In this document: positions 17,534 to 26,707 of the stretch, piece after piece
How the letters are laid out: every line of letters starts with the position of its first letter
How positions within the stretch are numbered: position 1 is the first letter of the stretch
Assembly: GCA_965261015.1 (NCBI GenBank)
Contig: CBDHCC010000001.1
Location: 1,612,001 to 1,676,000, forward strand
Length of the DNA stretch: 64,000 nucleotides
Origin: CBDHCC01 sp965261015
GTDB taxonomy: Bacteria > Pseudomonadota > Alphaproteobacteria > Sphingomonadales > Sphingomonadaceae
Direction of reading: 5' to 3'
Position numbers and translations under genes: made by a program
The notes under the pieces: generated by a model
What the model was told of the DNA's origin: nothing
Databases searched by the model: none
What the model saw: the letters and a program-made list of their open reading frames with translations, nothing else

Positions 17534-18424
17534 TCACCCGCGCGGATGGGCCGATCGATGGACGTCCAGCAGATAGGCCGTGTCGACCGCCGTGTAGATC
17601 TGGGTCGACGAGAGCGAGGCGTGGCCGAGCAGTTCCTGGAGCGAGCGAAGGTCGGCCCCGCGGCCCAGCAGGTGGGTCGCGAAACTGTGACGCAGCGCGT
17701 GGGGCGTCGTGCGCTCCGGCAGGCCGAGCGCGCGCCTCGCCTGGCGCACCGAACGGCGGACGACGCCCGGGTCGAGCGGTCCACCCCGCAGCCCCCGAAA
17801 GAGCGGGCGCTCGGCCTCCAGAGGCCACGGACAGAGCTGCCGATATCGATCGAGCGCCTCCGTCACCTGCGGCAGCACTGGCACGACCCGGGCCTTATCG
17901 CCCTTTCCGACCACTCGCAGGGTCGCCGAGACCGGCAGGGCGTCGCCCCTCAGCGCCAGCGCCTCGCCGATCCGCAGCCCCGCACCGTAGAGCAGCAACA
18001 GGAGCGCCCAGTCGCGCGCCGCGACCCAAGTGGCCGACGCATCGTCGGCGACGGTCTTCGCCAGCTGCACCGCCTCGCCGGGGGCGACCGGTCGCGGGAC
18101 GCCGCGCCCCACCTTCGGCGCGCGCATCGCCGGCACCGCGGCGTGCGGTCCGCCGGCCCAGCGCAAGAAGGCCTTGATCGCAGACAGCTCCCGCGCCGCG
18201 CTCGCCGCGCTGAGCCCGTCCAGCCGACGGTCGCCCAGATAGGCGCGCAGGGCAGCCCGGTCGATCGCCGCCACCCCGCCACGATCGGCGGGATCGAGGT
18301 GAAGAGCCGCCAGTAAGCGCTCGGCCGTCGCCCGATACGCACGGACGGTGTGGACGGAGCGACGCCGGTCGCGCGCCAGATGCCGGGCGAACAGCTCAGG
18401 GAGCGCTGGATCGGGAGTGGTCAC
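17534..18424 (-). CDS. xerC: Tyrosine recombinase XerC
   Basis: Site-specific recombinase resolving chromosome dimers with XerD at dif. 296 aa. An N-terminal SAM-like core-binding domain (about 1-90) is followed by the catalytic domain with all expected residues: Arg151 (GAGLRIGE), Lys174 (GKGDKAR), His242 and Arg245 (PHALRHSFATHLL), His268 (LLGHASLSSTQIYT) and the Tyr277 nucleophile. The housekeeping context, with no phage or integron genes nearby, argues against an integrase. XerD is the main alternative. Confidence 0.9.
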   Translation of the reverse strand: MTTPDPALPELFARHLARDRRRSVHTVRAYRATAERLLAALHLDPADRGGVAAIDRAALRAYLGDRRLDGLSAASAARELSAIKAFLRWAGGPHAAVPAMRAPKVGRGVPRPVAPGEAVQLAKTVADDASATWVAARDWALLLLLYGAGLRIGEALALRGDALPVSATLRVVGKGDKARVVPVLPQVTEALDRYRQLCPWPLEAERPLFRGLRGGPLDPGVVRRSVRQARRALGLPERTTPHALRHSFATHLLGRGADLRSLQELLGHASLSSTQIYTAVDTAYLLDVHRSAHPRG

Positions 18425-18467
18425 TTCCGGTCGCTACGATCGCGATCAGGGCGCCGCAGGGTGGCGG

Positions 18468-19157
18468 CTAGCGCGCAAGGCCGAACACCCCGATCAGGAC
18501 CGGATCGCGCGTGGAGTTCGGGTCGCGGCGGATGCGGGCCTCCTCCTGCCCCATCAGCGCGTAGATCCCCGCGGCCGCCTTGCGCCCGATGTCGTTGCGA
18601 AAACCGGCGAAGTCGAAGCCCGTCAATCCGCGCAGTGCGGAGCTGACGCCCCCGTCGTTCAGCACCTCCAGCGCGCCGCCGATTTCCGGCAGCATGGCCT
18701 CGATCAGACCGGTGCCGAGCCGGGCCTGCAGCAGGTCGGTGGCCGCGGTCGGCCCGCCCCGGATCACCGCAGTGGCGTCCGCGACCGACAGGGACCGGAT
18801 GGTGTCCGTCACGATCGGCGCGGCCCGCAGCGCGCCTTCATAGGCCGCGTCGTTGGCGGCGCGCACAAGTTCGCGGCGAACGGGCGCGGACCGCAAGACC
18901 GCCCCCGCGAGCGCGCCGGCGCCCGTGCCGCCGAGCTGGTCCGGCAGAGTGATCCGGGCGACCTCCGAATCATAGAAGCCGCCGGGCTGAAGCAGCTGGG
19001 CAAAGGCCTGGTCGGCGGACCGCGTCAGCAGGCGCCGCACGGCCTCGTCCAGGCTGAAGGGCCCGCCCACGCCCGCGCAGGCGGGCAGGACGAGGACCGT
19101 GGCGGCCAGGCCGATCCCTCCAAGCAGGCGGCGGCGGCCGAGGGTCTGGTCCAGCAT
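18468..19157 (-). CDS. DUF4197 domain protein, predicted Tat/lipoprotein-type export
   Basis: 229 aa. The N-terminus contains GRRRLLGGIGLAATVLVLPACAGV, a hydrophobic export signal with an RRR cluster and a possible lipobox LPAC. The remainder matches DUF4197 (FSLDEAVRRLLTRSADQAFAQL, ALRGLTGFDFAGFRNDIGRKAAAGIYALMGQEEARIR). No function is known for the family. Start ATG 19157 has AGGAG eight bases upstream. It is divergent from the DUF2490 gene across 97 bases that contain no promoter I can assign. Confidence 0.83.
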   Translation of the reverse strand: MLDQTLGRRRLLGGIGLAATVLVLPACAGVGGPFSLDEAVRRLLTRSADQAFAQLLQPGGFYDSEVARITLPDQLGGTGAGALAGAVLRSAPVRRELVRAANDAAYEGALRAAPIVTDTIRSLSVADATAVIRGGPTAATDLLQARLGTGLIEAMLPEIGGALEVLNDGGVSSALRGLTGFDFAGFRNDIGRKAAAGIYALMGQEEARIRRDPNSTRDPVLIGVFGLAR

Positions 19158-19254
19158 GATGCGATCTCCTGTTGCGCCACCGCACATGCCACGTTCCGGC
19201 TGAACCGTCGCCATCGATCTGGACGGCTGCGGTTCACCGGCTACAGGTGCGACG

Positions 19255-19929
19255 ATGATCCGCGCCCTGCTGCCGCTGGCGACCGCCGCCCTGTTCGCCC
19301 TGCCTTCTGCGGCGAGAGCGGACGATACTACCCAGCTTTGGGGCAACGCGGTCCTGCTGGCTCCGCTCGCCGACGGGATCAGCGCGGAAGGCGACCTGAC
19401 AGCGCGGTCGCGCGACGGCTGGGAAGGCGTTCGCCAGACGATCGTGCGGGCCACCGTCCTGGCGACGGTCGCCAAGGGTTTGCAGCTGGGCGGCGGCTAC
19501 TCGCACTTCTTCAACTCGCCGGACGGCCGCGCGAACACGAACGACGCGGTGCCCTTCGTTCAGGCGAATGTCGCCGCCGGCCAGGTCGGACCGGGCACGC
19601 TCAGCGCCCGCACCCGACTGGAGTTCCGGATGCGCTCGGCCGATCCGGACACGTCCTATCGGCTGCGCCAGCAGGTCGCCTACGCCCTACCGCTCGGCGC
19701 GGGGCTGCCGACACTGAGTGTGTCCGAGGAAGCCTTTTTCGAGCTGTCTGACACTGCGGGTGGACTGCGATCCGGTTACGCCCAATCCTTCGCCGCGGCC
19801 GCGCTGGCCTTTCGTGCCGGCGAGCGACTGGTGGTGGCTCCCGGCTACCTCGCCCAGATCCAGCGTGTGCGGGGCGGACCGGATCGGACCGCCCATGTCG
19901 CCAATTTGACGGTCACCGCCCGCTTCTGA
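19255..19929 (+). CDS. DUF2490 family outer-membrane beta-barrel protein
   Basis: 224 aa with a signal peptide ending near ARA/DDT (residues 1-22). Alternating hydrophobic strands suggest a small outer-membrane barrel. The hallmark LQLGGGYSHFF, RTRLEFRMR and SEEAFFEL with terminal aromatic F fit DUF2490. No known function. The 40 bases after it contain only the priA upstream region. Confidence 0.8.
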   Translation: MIRALLPLATAALFALPSAARADDTTQLWGNAVLLAPLADGISAEGDLTARSRDGWEGVRQTIVRATVLATVAKGLQLGGGYSHFFNSPDGRANTNDAVPFVQANVAAGQVGPGTLSARTRLEFRMRSADPDTSYRLRQQVAYALPLGAGLPTLSVSEEAFFELSDTAGGLRSGYAQSFAAAALAFRAGERLVVAPGYLAQIQRVRGGPDRTAHVANLTVTARF

Positions 19930-19969
19930 TCGGCTGGCGGCGGTCCGGTGCGTCCGCCATAGGACTGCC

Positions 19970-22153
19970 GTGACCCTGCGATCCTCCCGCATCCGCGTCC
20001 TCACGCTGAACGCCGCTCTGGGACCGCTGGACTACCGCGCGCCGAACGACCTTGCGCTTGTCCCTGGGGACGTGGTGACGGTTCCGCTCGGCCCGCGAGA
20101 GCTGACCGGCGTGGTCTGGGAGGCCGACGCCCTGCCGGACTCAGGCGACGGTGTCGGCGACAATCGTCTGCGCACCGTGCTGGAACGCACCCCCGTGCCA
20201 CCCATCCCCGCCGCGACCCGGCGCCTGGTGGAATGGACCGCCGCTTATTACCTGGCACCGCCGGCGGCTGTGCTGCGGATGGTGCTCGCCAGCGGATCCG
20301 CGCTCGCTGGCGAGCGGACGATGACGGAATACCGGGCGACGGGCGAACCCCTGGCCCGGCGAACGCCCCAGCGCGTCCAGGCGCTTGAGCGGATCGGCCA
20401 TCGGCAGGGCATCGTTCGCGAACTGGCAACCGTCGCTCAGGTATCGGACGCGGTCATCCGCGGGCTTGTGAAGGCGGGCGCTCTCCAAGCCGTCTCGGTG
20501 GCGATCGACCGCCCGTTCGACCGCCCCGATCCGAACCACGCCCCGCCGACCCTATCACCCGACCAGCGTAGCGCCGCCGACGCCCTCGTCGCAGCCGTCG
20601 GACGCGCCGCCTTCGAACCCATTCTGCTGGACGGCGTCACCGGCTCGGGAAAGACGGAAGTCTATCTGGAGGCGGTCGCCGCCGCCGTCGCCGCCGGTCG
20701 GCAATGCCTGGTGCTCCTGCCCGAAATCGCGCTGACGCAACCGTTCCTGGACCGGTTCGCCGCCCGCTTCGGCGTGCCCCCCGTCGCCTGGCACTCGTCC
20801 CTTCGATCCTCGCAGCGCCGGCGCGCCTGGCGGCAGGTGGCCGAGGGAGAGGCCCGCGTGGTCGTGGGCGCGCGTTCGGCCCTGTTCCTCCCCTACCCCA
20901 ATCTAGGTCTGATCGTGGTGGACGAGGCGCACGAATCCTCCTTCAAGCAGGAGGACGGGGTCCGCTACCACGCGCGCGACGTGGCGGTGATGCGCGCGAT
21001 GCTGGAGGACACACCGGTCGTTCTCGCCTCCGCCACACCCGCGATCGAGACCATCAGCCAGGTCGAGCTGGGCCGCTACACCGAACTCACCCTGCCGCGA
21101 CGCCACGCCGGCGCGACGATGCCGGCAATCGAGGCGGTGGACCTGTTGCGCCACCCGCCGGAACGCGGACGCTGGTTGTCACCCCCGCTGATCGCCGCCT
21201 TGGAGGACGCGTTGGACCGGCGCGAGCAGGCGCTGCTGTTCCTCAACCGGCGCGGCTATGCCCCGCTGACGCTCTGCCGGACGTGCGGCCATCGCTTTCA
21301 GTGTCCGAACTGTTCCGCATGGCTTGTCGAGCACCGTCTAATGCGGCGGCTCGCCTGCCATCATTGTGGCCATGTCGAACGGCCGCCGGAGGTCTGTCCT
21401 GAATGCGGGAACGCCGACACATTGGTCGCTTGCGGTCCCGGCGTGGAGCGGATCGCCGACGAGGCTGCCGCACTATTCCCGGACGCGCGGATCGCGGTCG
21501 CCACGTCCGACACTCTGTCCTCGCCCGCTCGCGCCGCCGAGTTCGTGGGACGGATGGAGGCGCACGACATCGATCTGGTCGTCGGCACACAGTTGGTGAC
21601 GAAGGGCTACCATTTTCCTTTGCTGACCCTGGTGGGGGTGGTCGATGCGGACCTCGGCCTGGCCGGCGGCGACTTGCGAGCGGCCGAGCGCACCTATCAG
21701 CAGATCGCGCAGGTGGCAGGACGCGCTGGTCGCGCCGAGCTGCCCGGCCGGGTGCTGATCCAGACCCACCATCCCGACGCGCCGGTGATCGCGGCGCTGG
21801 TGGTGGGCGACCGCGACGGTTTCTACGCCGCCGAGACGGAGGCGCGCCGGCAGGCGCTGGCCCCCCCCTTCGGTCGGCTGGCGGCGATCATCGTGTCGGC
21901 CGAGGACGAGGCGGACGCGATCGAGACGGCGCGTGCGATCGGTGCCAGCGCGCCCGAGATCGACGGCATGAGCGTGTTCGGTCCCGCGCCCGCTCCGCTG
22001 TCGCTGCTGCGCGGCCGTCATCGCCAGCGCCTGCTGGTCCACGCGCGCCGCGCACTCGACGTGCAGAGCGCGATCCGCGACTGGCTGGCCGAGGTGGATT
22101 GGCCGGCGCGCGTGCGTGTCAGCGTGGACGTGGACCCGTACAGCTTCGTGTGA
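19970..22153 (+). CDS. priA: Primosomal protein N' (replication restart helicase PriA)
   Basis: 3'-5' superfamily 2 helicase that reloads the replisome at stalled forks. 727 aa. It has the N-terminal 3'BD domain (about 1-105), then a helicase core with Walker A DGVTGSGKTE at 221-230, VDEAHE, and ASATPAIET. Eight zinc-binding cysteines lie in the CRTCGHRFQCPNC / CHHCGH / CPECGN stretch, followed by GTQLVTKGYHFP and QVAGRAGR. It starts at GTG 19970. Confidence 0.95.
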   Translation: MTLRSSRIRVLTLNAALGPLDYRAPNDLALVPGDVVTVPLGPRELTGVVWEADALPDSGDGVGDNRLRTVLERTPVPPIPAATRRLVEWTAAYYLAPPAAVLRMVLASGSALAGERTMTEYRATGEPLARRTPQRVQALERIGHRQGIVRELATVAQVSDAVIRGLVKAGALQAVSVAIDRPFDRPDPNHAPPTLSPDQRSAADALVAAVGRAAFEPILLDGVTGSGKTEVYLEAVAAAVAAGRQCLVLLPEIALTQPFLDRFAARFGVPPVAWHSSLRSSQRRRAWRQVAEGEARVVVGARSALFLPYPNLGLIVVDEAHESSFKQEDGVRYHARDVAVMRAMLEDTPVVLASATPAIETISQVELGRYTELTLPRRHAGATMPAIEAVDLLRHPPERGRWLSPPLIAALEDALDRREQALLFLNRRGYAPLTLCRTCGHRFQCPNCSAWLVEHRLMRRLACHHCGHVERPPEVCPECGNADTLVACGPGVERIADEAAALFPDARIAVATSDTLSSPARAAEFVGRMEAHDIDLVVGTQLVTKGYHFPLLTLVGVVDADLGLAGGDLRAAERTYQQIAQVAGRAGRAELPGRVLIQTHHPDAPVIAALVVGDRDGFYAAETEARRQALAPPFGRLAAIIVSAEDEADAIETARAIGASAPEIDGMSVFGPAPAPLSLLRGRHRQRLLVHARRALDVQSAIRDWLAEVDWPARVRVSVDVDPYSFV

Positions 22154-22225
22154 CCGGCGCTGGGGCCGTTCCCCGATGCGGACAAGCGCGATATAAGCGA
22201 TCTGAAGATTGGGGGAGTTTCAATT

Positions 22226-23788
22226 ATGTTCGTCCGATTCACCGCAGCTTTGCTCGCGCTGTCCTGTTCCAGCGCCGCGTCCGCCGACTGGAACGTGGCC
22301 GAGTCCAAGCACTTCGTCGTCTATTCCCAGGACAACGCCGCCACGCTTCAGCGATATGCCAGCCGCCTCGAAACGTTTGACGCCGCGGTCCGGCTGACCA
22401 CCGGGCTGAAGGATGATCCGATCAGCCCGTCGAACCGCGTAACGGTGTTCCTCGTCGACAATCTGGCCGCCGTGCGAAAGCTCGCTGGCGAGAAGGTAAA
22501 CAGTGGGGTGGCGGGCTTCTACGAAGGACGCGCGTCGGGGTCTTACGCGTTCGCGCCGCGCAGAATGACCACCGAGGGGAAGTACGACCTGGACCCTCAA
22601 TCCGTCCTGCAGCACGAATATGCTCACCACCTCATGCTGGCCAACTACACGGGCGTGTTCCCCGCCTGGCTGGTGGAGGGTTGGGCGGAGTTCTTCGCCA
22701 CCACCAAAGCCGATTGGGACGGCAATGTGACTGTCGGCGCGCCGCCGCTGTACCGCGCCTACGGCCTGCTGGAGACGGGCAAGCCGCTCAAGCTGTCCGA
22801 TATGGTCTCGGGTTCGTACGACGAACTGCGCGGCGAACAGCTGGAGGCGCTGTACGGTCGTGGCTGGCTGTTGACCCACTACCTCTTGTTCCAGTCCATT
22901 AAGAACGAAGCGCGCGCCGGTCAGCTGTCGGCGTACCTGAAGGCGCTGTCTTCGGGGGCGAGCGGGGCCGAGGCGGCGACCCAGGCCTTTGGCGACCTGC
23001 GTCAGCTCGATCGAGATCTGGATCGGGAACTGCGACGCGCCACCACCGAGTCGCTGCGTTTCACGCCGGACATGCTGCACATCGACACGGTTCGCGTGCG
23101 CGCTCTGCGGCCGGGCGAATCGGCGATCATGGACACGCGGATCCGGTCCAAGCGCGGCGTGAACGCCGAGAGTGCGCCCGCCGTGCTGGCTCAGGCGCGC
23201 CGTGTCGCCGCCCGCTTCCCGGACGACCCCTTCGTGCTCACAACCCTGGCGGAGGCGGAATTTGACGGCGGCAACTGGCGGGAATCGCTTGCCGCCGCCG
23301 ATCGGGCCGTGTCGCTTGACCCTAAGGCCGGAGAGGCGATGATCTACCAGGCGCGCGCTCGGCAGGCGGGGCTTCTGCGCGACGGCGGGAGCGCCGCGCA
23401 ATGGGCGGCCGCGCGCAAACCACTGCTGGCGGCGAACGTGCTGGAGAACGACGACCCGGAACCGCTGATGCTCTACTTCCAGTCATTCCTGATGGCCGGA
23501 GAGCGCCCATCACCCAATGCTGTCGCCGCCCTAATGCAGGCACAGGCCCTGGCGCCGCAAGACGTCGGGCTGCGCCTCACGGCGGCCCGCCAGCTGCTGG
23601 TGGACGGCGACGCGGCGACCGCGCGCGCGATGATCGCGCCCGTGGCGTTCAGCCCGCACAGTGGTGCCCTGGCGGAGATCAGCCGCTTGATCGTTCACCG
23701 GCTGGACACCGCCGGTGCGGCGGCCGCGCTGGAGCTGATGAACGACAGCCAGGAGCAGGTGGACGCCGCGCAAGCGCCGGAGGAGTGA
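22226..23788 (+). CDS. Gluzincin-like metallopeptidase (DUF1570-type) with TPR-like C-terminus
   Basis: 520 aa secreted or periplasmic protein. A signal peptide runs to about residue 20 (SSAASA/DWN). The DWNVAESKHFVVYS opening is typical of DUF1570-like proteins. The zinc motif HEYAHH has His130, Glu131 and His134, with EGWAEFF (Glu151/Glu155) downstream as third ligand, the gluzincin pattern. The C-terminal third consists of helical repeats (NWRESLAAADRAVSLDPKAGEAMIYQARA). Substrate unknown. ATG 22226 follows GGGGGAG at ideal spacing. A TATAAG at 22192-22197 may be the -10, but a matching -35 is poor. Confidence 0.78.
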   Translation: MFVRFTAALLALSCSSAASADWNVAESKHFVVYSQDNAATLQRYASRLETFDAAVRLTTGLKDDPISPSNRVTVFLVDNLAAVRKLAGEKVNSGVAGFYEGRASGSYAFAPRRMTTEGKYDLDPQSVLQHEYAHHLMLANYTGVFPAWLVEGWAEFFATTKADWDGNVTVGAPPLYRAYGLLETGKPLKLSDMVSGSYDELRGEQLEALYGRGWLLTHYLLFQSIKNEARAGQLSAYLKALSSGASGAEAATQAFGDLRQLDRDLDRELRRATTESLRFTPDMLHIDTVRVRALRPGESAIMDTRIRSKRGVNAESAPAVLAQARRVAARFPDDPFVLTTLAEAEFDGGNWRESLAAADRAVSLDPKAGEAMIYQARARQAGLLRDGGSAAQWAAARKPLLAANVLENDDPEPLMLYFQSFLMAGERPSPNAVAALMQAQALAPQDVGLRLTAARQLLVDGDAATARAMIAPVAFSPHSGALAEISRLIVHRLDTAGAAAALELMNDSQEQVDAAQAPEE

Positions 23789-23822
23789 GGTCGGCCATTT
23801 TCGTCGCGGCGCTGATACCGCT

Positions 23823-24398
23823 TCAGGGGACCGGCAGGGCGCTCTCGCGTCGCAAGAGTTCGGCCTTGCGCTCCAGTCCCCACGCATAGTCGCCCGGCGA
23901 ACCGTCGCCGCGCCGCGCGCGATGGCAGGGTATTAGAACGGCCAGGGGATTTGCTCCGCAGGCCGAACCCACCGCCCGTGCGGCCCCCGGTCGACCTGCG
24001 CGGGCGGCCAGCGTGGCGTAGGAGATCGTCTGCCCGGCGGGCACCCGCCCAAGCTCTCGCCACACCGCCATCTGAAAAGGCGTGCCGCGAAGGTCGAGCG
24101 GCAGATCGTGGTCACGCTCCGGCCTCTCCACCGCCGCCGCCGCGTGCGCCGCCAACGCAACTAGCGCCGGATCGTCGCACAGACGTGTTTCGCCTGCGCC
24201 AAGGGCCTCAGCTTTTGCGTTTGCCGGATCGAAGCTGACGCGACAGATCCCGCGCTCCGTCGCCGCTACGAAGAGCGGCCCCAAGCTGGTTCCGACAACC
24301 GTCCAGCGGGTCGGGTCGCCTGCCGGCGCCGCGCTGCTCAATCTCCGATCGGTCGCACAGGCGGGTGGTGCGCGGTCGGCGGAGTCCTGCGGATGCAT
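23823..24398 (-). CDS. ogt: Methylated-DNA-protein-cysteine S-methyltransferase (Ogt/MGMT)
   Basis: DNA repair protein that removes O6-alkyl groups from guanine onto its own cysteine. 191 aa. It has the N-terminal Ada-C-like RNase H fold, then GTPFQMAVWRELGRVPAGQTISYATLAARAG and the active-site IPCHRARR with Cys158. Most homologs read PCHRV, so Ala in that position is a small deviation. ATG 24398 is chosen; ATG 24416, six codons upstream, is possible. It is convergent with the metallopeptidase gene (34 bases apart, no clear terminator) and divergent from the ATP synthase operon. Confidence 0.9.
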   Translation of the reverse strand: MHPQDSADRAPPACATDRRLSSAAPAGDPTRWTVVGTSLGPLFVAATERGICRVSFDPANAKAEALGAGETRLCDDPALVALAAHAAAAVERPERDHDLPLDLRGTPFQMAVWRELGRVPAGQTISYATLAARAGRPGAARAVGSACGANPLAVLIPCHRARRGDGSPGDYAWGLERKAELLRRESALPVP

Positions 24399-24577
24399 AG
24401 CCGTTCTGTGCCACATCGCACGCCGCGATGCACCCGCTGCATACGCTGTGCCCCCCCACCCTTGCCCGACTCCCGAACCAATGCTAACCGCCCGTCCGAA
24501 CCGCAGCTTTGCCGCTTGCGCGCCCACCGGATGGTTGAGCGCGAGGCGTGCACCATCCGAACGGAGCGACCAGGGGC

Positions 24578-25165
24578 GTGGAGCACTCCACCGACACCAG
24601 CGGCACGAACCGCACAGCCACTCGTGGCGCGGCCGACGGTTTGTCGCGCCGCTACGCCCAGGCGCTGTTCGATCTGGCGGAGGGCGACCGCGCCCTTCCG
24701 GCGGTGGAGGCTGGGGCCAAGAGGCTGCGCCAGGCGGTCGCGGCATCGGCCGATCTGCGCAATCTGCTCGGCAATCCGCTTTTCAGCCGCGACGAGACTG
24801 GGCGGGCGCTGGACGCGGTGGCCACCCACCTGGGGCTGCCGCCGCTGCTGCACCGCTTCCTGGGCGTTCTCGCTCAGAACCGTCGATTGCCGGCGCTGCT
24901 GCCGATCCTGAGCGCCTTTGCCGAAATGACCGCCGCCCACCGTGGCGAGGTCACGGCGGAGGTCGAGACCGCCCACCCGCTCGACGACGACCAGCTGGCG
25001 ACCCTGCGTCGGGCCTTGCGAGAGCGCGTCGGTCGGGACGTGACCATCGACACCCAGGTCGATCCCTCTCTGCTTGGCGGTCTGGTCGTGCGGCTTGGGT
25101 CGCAGCTGATCGACAGTTCCATCCGCACCCGTTTGAACACCCTCGCTCAGGCGATGAAAGGCTAA
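24578..25165 (+). CDS. atpH: ATP synthase F1 subunit delta
   Basis: Peripheral stalk subunit linking F1 to F0, about 195 aa. It shows LSRRYAQALFDLAEGD near the N-terminus, then NPLFSRDETGRALDAVATHLG, LAQNRRLPALLPILSAF and the C-terminal DPSLLGGLVVRLGSQLIDSSIRTRL. The start is ambiguous between GTG 24578 and GTG 24548; both add family-atypical residues before LSRRYAQALF. It is first in the atpHAGDC operon. F0 genes are not here, as usual for alphaproteobacteria. The upstream 24399-24577 must carry the operon promoter, but only weak -35/-10 matches are visible. Confidence 0.93.
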   Translation: MEHSTDTSGTNRTATRGAADGLSRRYAQALFDLAEGDRALPAVEAGAKRLRQAVAASADLRNLLGNPLFSRDETGRALDAVATHLGLPPLLHRFLGVLAQNRRLPALLPILSAFAEMTAAHRGEVTAEVETAHPLDDDQLATLRRALRERVGRDVTIDTQVDPSLLGGLVVRLGSQLIDSSIRTRLNTLAQAMKG

Positions 25166-25168
25166 GTC

Positions 25169-26698
25169 ATGGACATCCGCGCCGCCGAGATCTCGGCCGT
25201 CATCAAGGATCAGATCGCCAACTTCGGCACGGAGGCCACCGTTTCCGAGGTCGGTCAGGTGCTGTCCGTCGGCGACGGGATCGCCCGCATTCACGGGCTG
25301 GACCAGGTTCAGGCCGGCGAGATGATCGAGTTCCCGGGCGGCGTTCAGGGCATGGCGCTTAACCTGGAAGCGGACAATGTCGGTGCGGTGATCTTCGGTT
25401 CCGACGCGGCCATCAAGGAAGGCGACACCGTCAAGCGTACGGGCACCATCGTGGACGTGCCGGTCGGCCGCGGCCTTCTCGGCCGGGTGGTCGACGGTCT
25501 GGGCAATCCGATCGACGGCAAGGGACCGCTGGTCGATGTCGAGCGCGCGCGGGTGGAGGTTAAGGCGCCGGGAATCATTCCGCGCCAATCGGTTCACGAG
25601 CCGATGCAGACCGGCCTGAAAGCCATCGATGCCCTAGTCCCCGTCGGCCGTGGCCAGCGGGAACTAATCATCGGCGACCGCCAGACCGGCAAGTCGGCCG
25701 TCGCCATCGACGCCTTCATCAACCAGCGCCAGGCGCACGCGGGCACCGACGACAAGGCAAAGCTCTACTGCATCTACGTCGCGATCGGTCAGAAGCGCTC
25801 GACCGTGGCGCAGATCGTGCGCCAGTTGGAAGAGAATGGCGCAATGGAATATTCCATCGTCGTCGCCGCCACCGCGTCCGAGCCTGCTCCACTCCAGTAC
25901 CTCGCCCCCTACACCGGCTGCACCATGGGCGAGTTCTTCCGCGACCGTGGCATGCACGCGGTGATCGTCTATGACGACCTGTCAAAGCAGGCCGTCGCCT
26001 ATCGTCAGATGTCGCTGCTGCTCCGTCGGCCACCGGGTCGTGAGGCCTATCCGGGCGACGTGTTCTACCTCCACTCGCGCCTGCTCGAGCGCGCGGCCAA
26101 GATGTCGGATGTGGAGGGCGGAGGCTCGCTCACCGCGCTGCCGATCATCGAGACGCAGGCGGGCGACGTTTCGGCTTACATCCCCACCAATGTGATCTCG
26201 ATCACCGACGGCCAGATATTCCTGGAGACGAACCTGTTCTATCAGGGCATCCGCCCGGCCATCAATGTGGGCCTGTCAGTCAGCCGGGTGGGCTCCGCCG
26301 CGCAGACCAAGGCGATGAAAAAGGTGTCGGGCTCTATCAAGCTGGAGCTGGCGCAGTACCGCGAAATGGAGGCTTTCGCCCAGTTCGGTTCCGATCTGGA
26401 CGCGTCCACTCAGCGGCTTCTCAATCGCGGCGCGCGCCTGACGCAGCTGTTGAAGCAGCCCCAGTTCCAGCCGATGCCGTTCGAAGAGCAGACGGCGTCG
26501 ATCTTTGCGGGCACGAACGGTTATCTCGACAGCGTTCCGGTCGATCAGGTGACCACCTACGAGCGTGAAATGCTTGCGTTCCTGCGCGCCGAGCACGGCG
26601 ATGTCTTGACGAAGATCCGCGACGCCCGCGACCTGGGCGACGAAGCGAAGAGCGGGTTGAAGACCGCGCTCGAGGCATTCGGCACGCGGTTCGGCTAA
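25169..26698 (+). CDS. atpA: ATP synthase F1 subunit alpha
   Basis: Non-catalytic nucleotide-binding subunit of F1, 509 aa. It begins MDIRAAEISAVIKDQI. The P-loop GDRQTGKS is at 169-176, followed by the ATP synthase alpha signature region (YTGCTMGEFFRDRGMHAVIVYDDLSKQAVAYRQMSLLLRRPPGREAYPGDVFYLHSRLLER, seen in full). It lies three bases after atpH. Confidence 0.98.
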   Translation: MDIRAAEISAVIKDQIANFGTEATVSEVGQVLSVGDGIARIHGLDQVQAGEMIEFPGGVQGMALNLEADNVGAVIFGSDAAIKEGDTVKRTGTIVDVPVGRGLLGRVVDGLGNPIDGKGPLVDVERARVEVKAPGIIPRQSVHEPMQTGLKAIDALVPVGRGQRELIIGDRQTGKSAVAIDAFINQRQAHAGTDDKAKLYCIYVAIGQKRSTVAQIVRQLEENGAMEYSIVVAATASEPAPLQYLAPYTGCTMGEFFRDRGMHAVIVYDDLSKQAVAYRQMSLLLRRPPGREAYPGDVFYLHSRLLERAAKMSDVEGGGSLTALPIIETQAGDVSAYIPTNVISITDGQIFLETNLFYQGIRPAINVGLSVSRVGSAAQTKAMKKVSGSIKLELAQYREMEAFAQFGSDLDASTQRLLNRGARLTQLLKQPQFQPMPFEEQTASIFAGTNGYLDSVPVDQVTTYEREMLAFLRAEHGDVLTKIRDARDLGDEAKSGLKTALEAFGTRFG

Positions 26699-26707
26699 GG
26701 CTGAGAC

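Noticed and set aside
17534..18424. Tyrosine recombinase as sign of an integrated element
   Set aside because: Sequence and neighbours fit housekeeping XerC; no att repeats, tRNA target or cargo genes seen.
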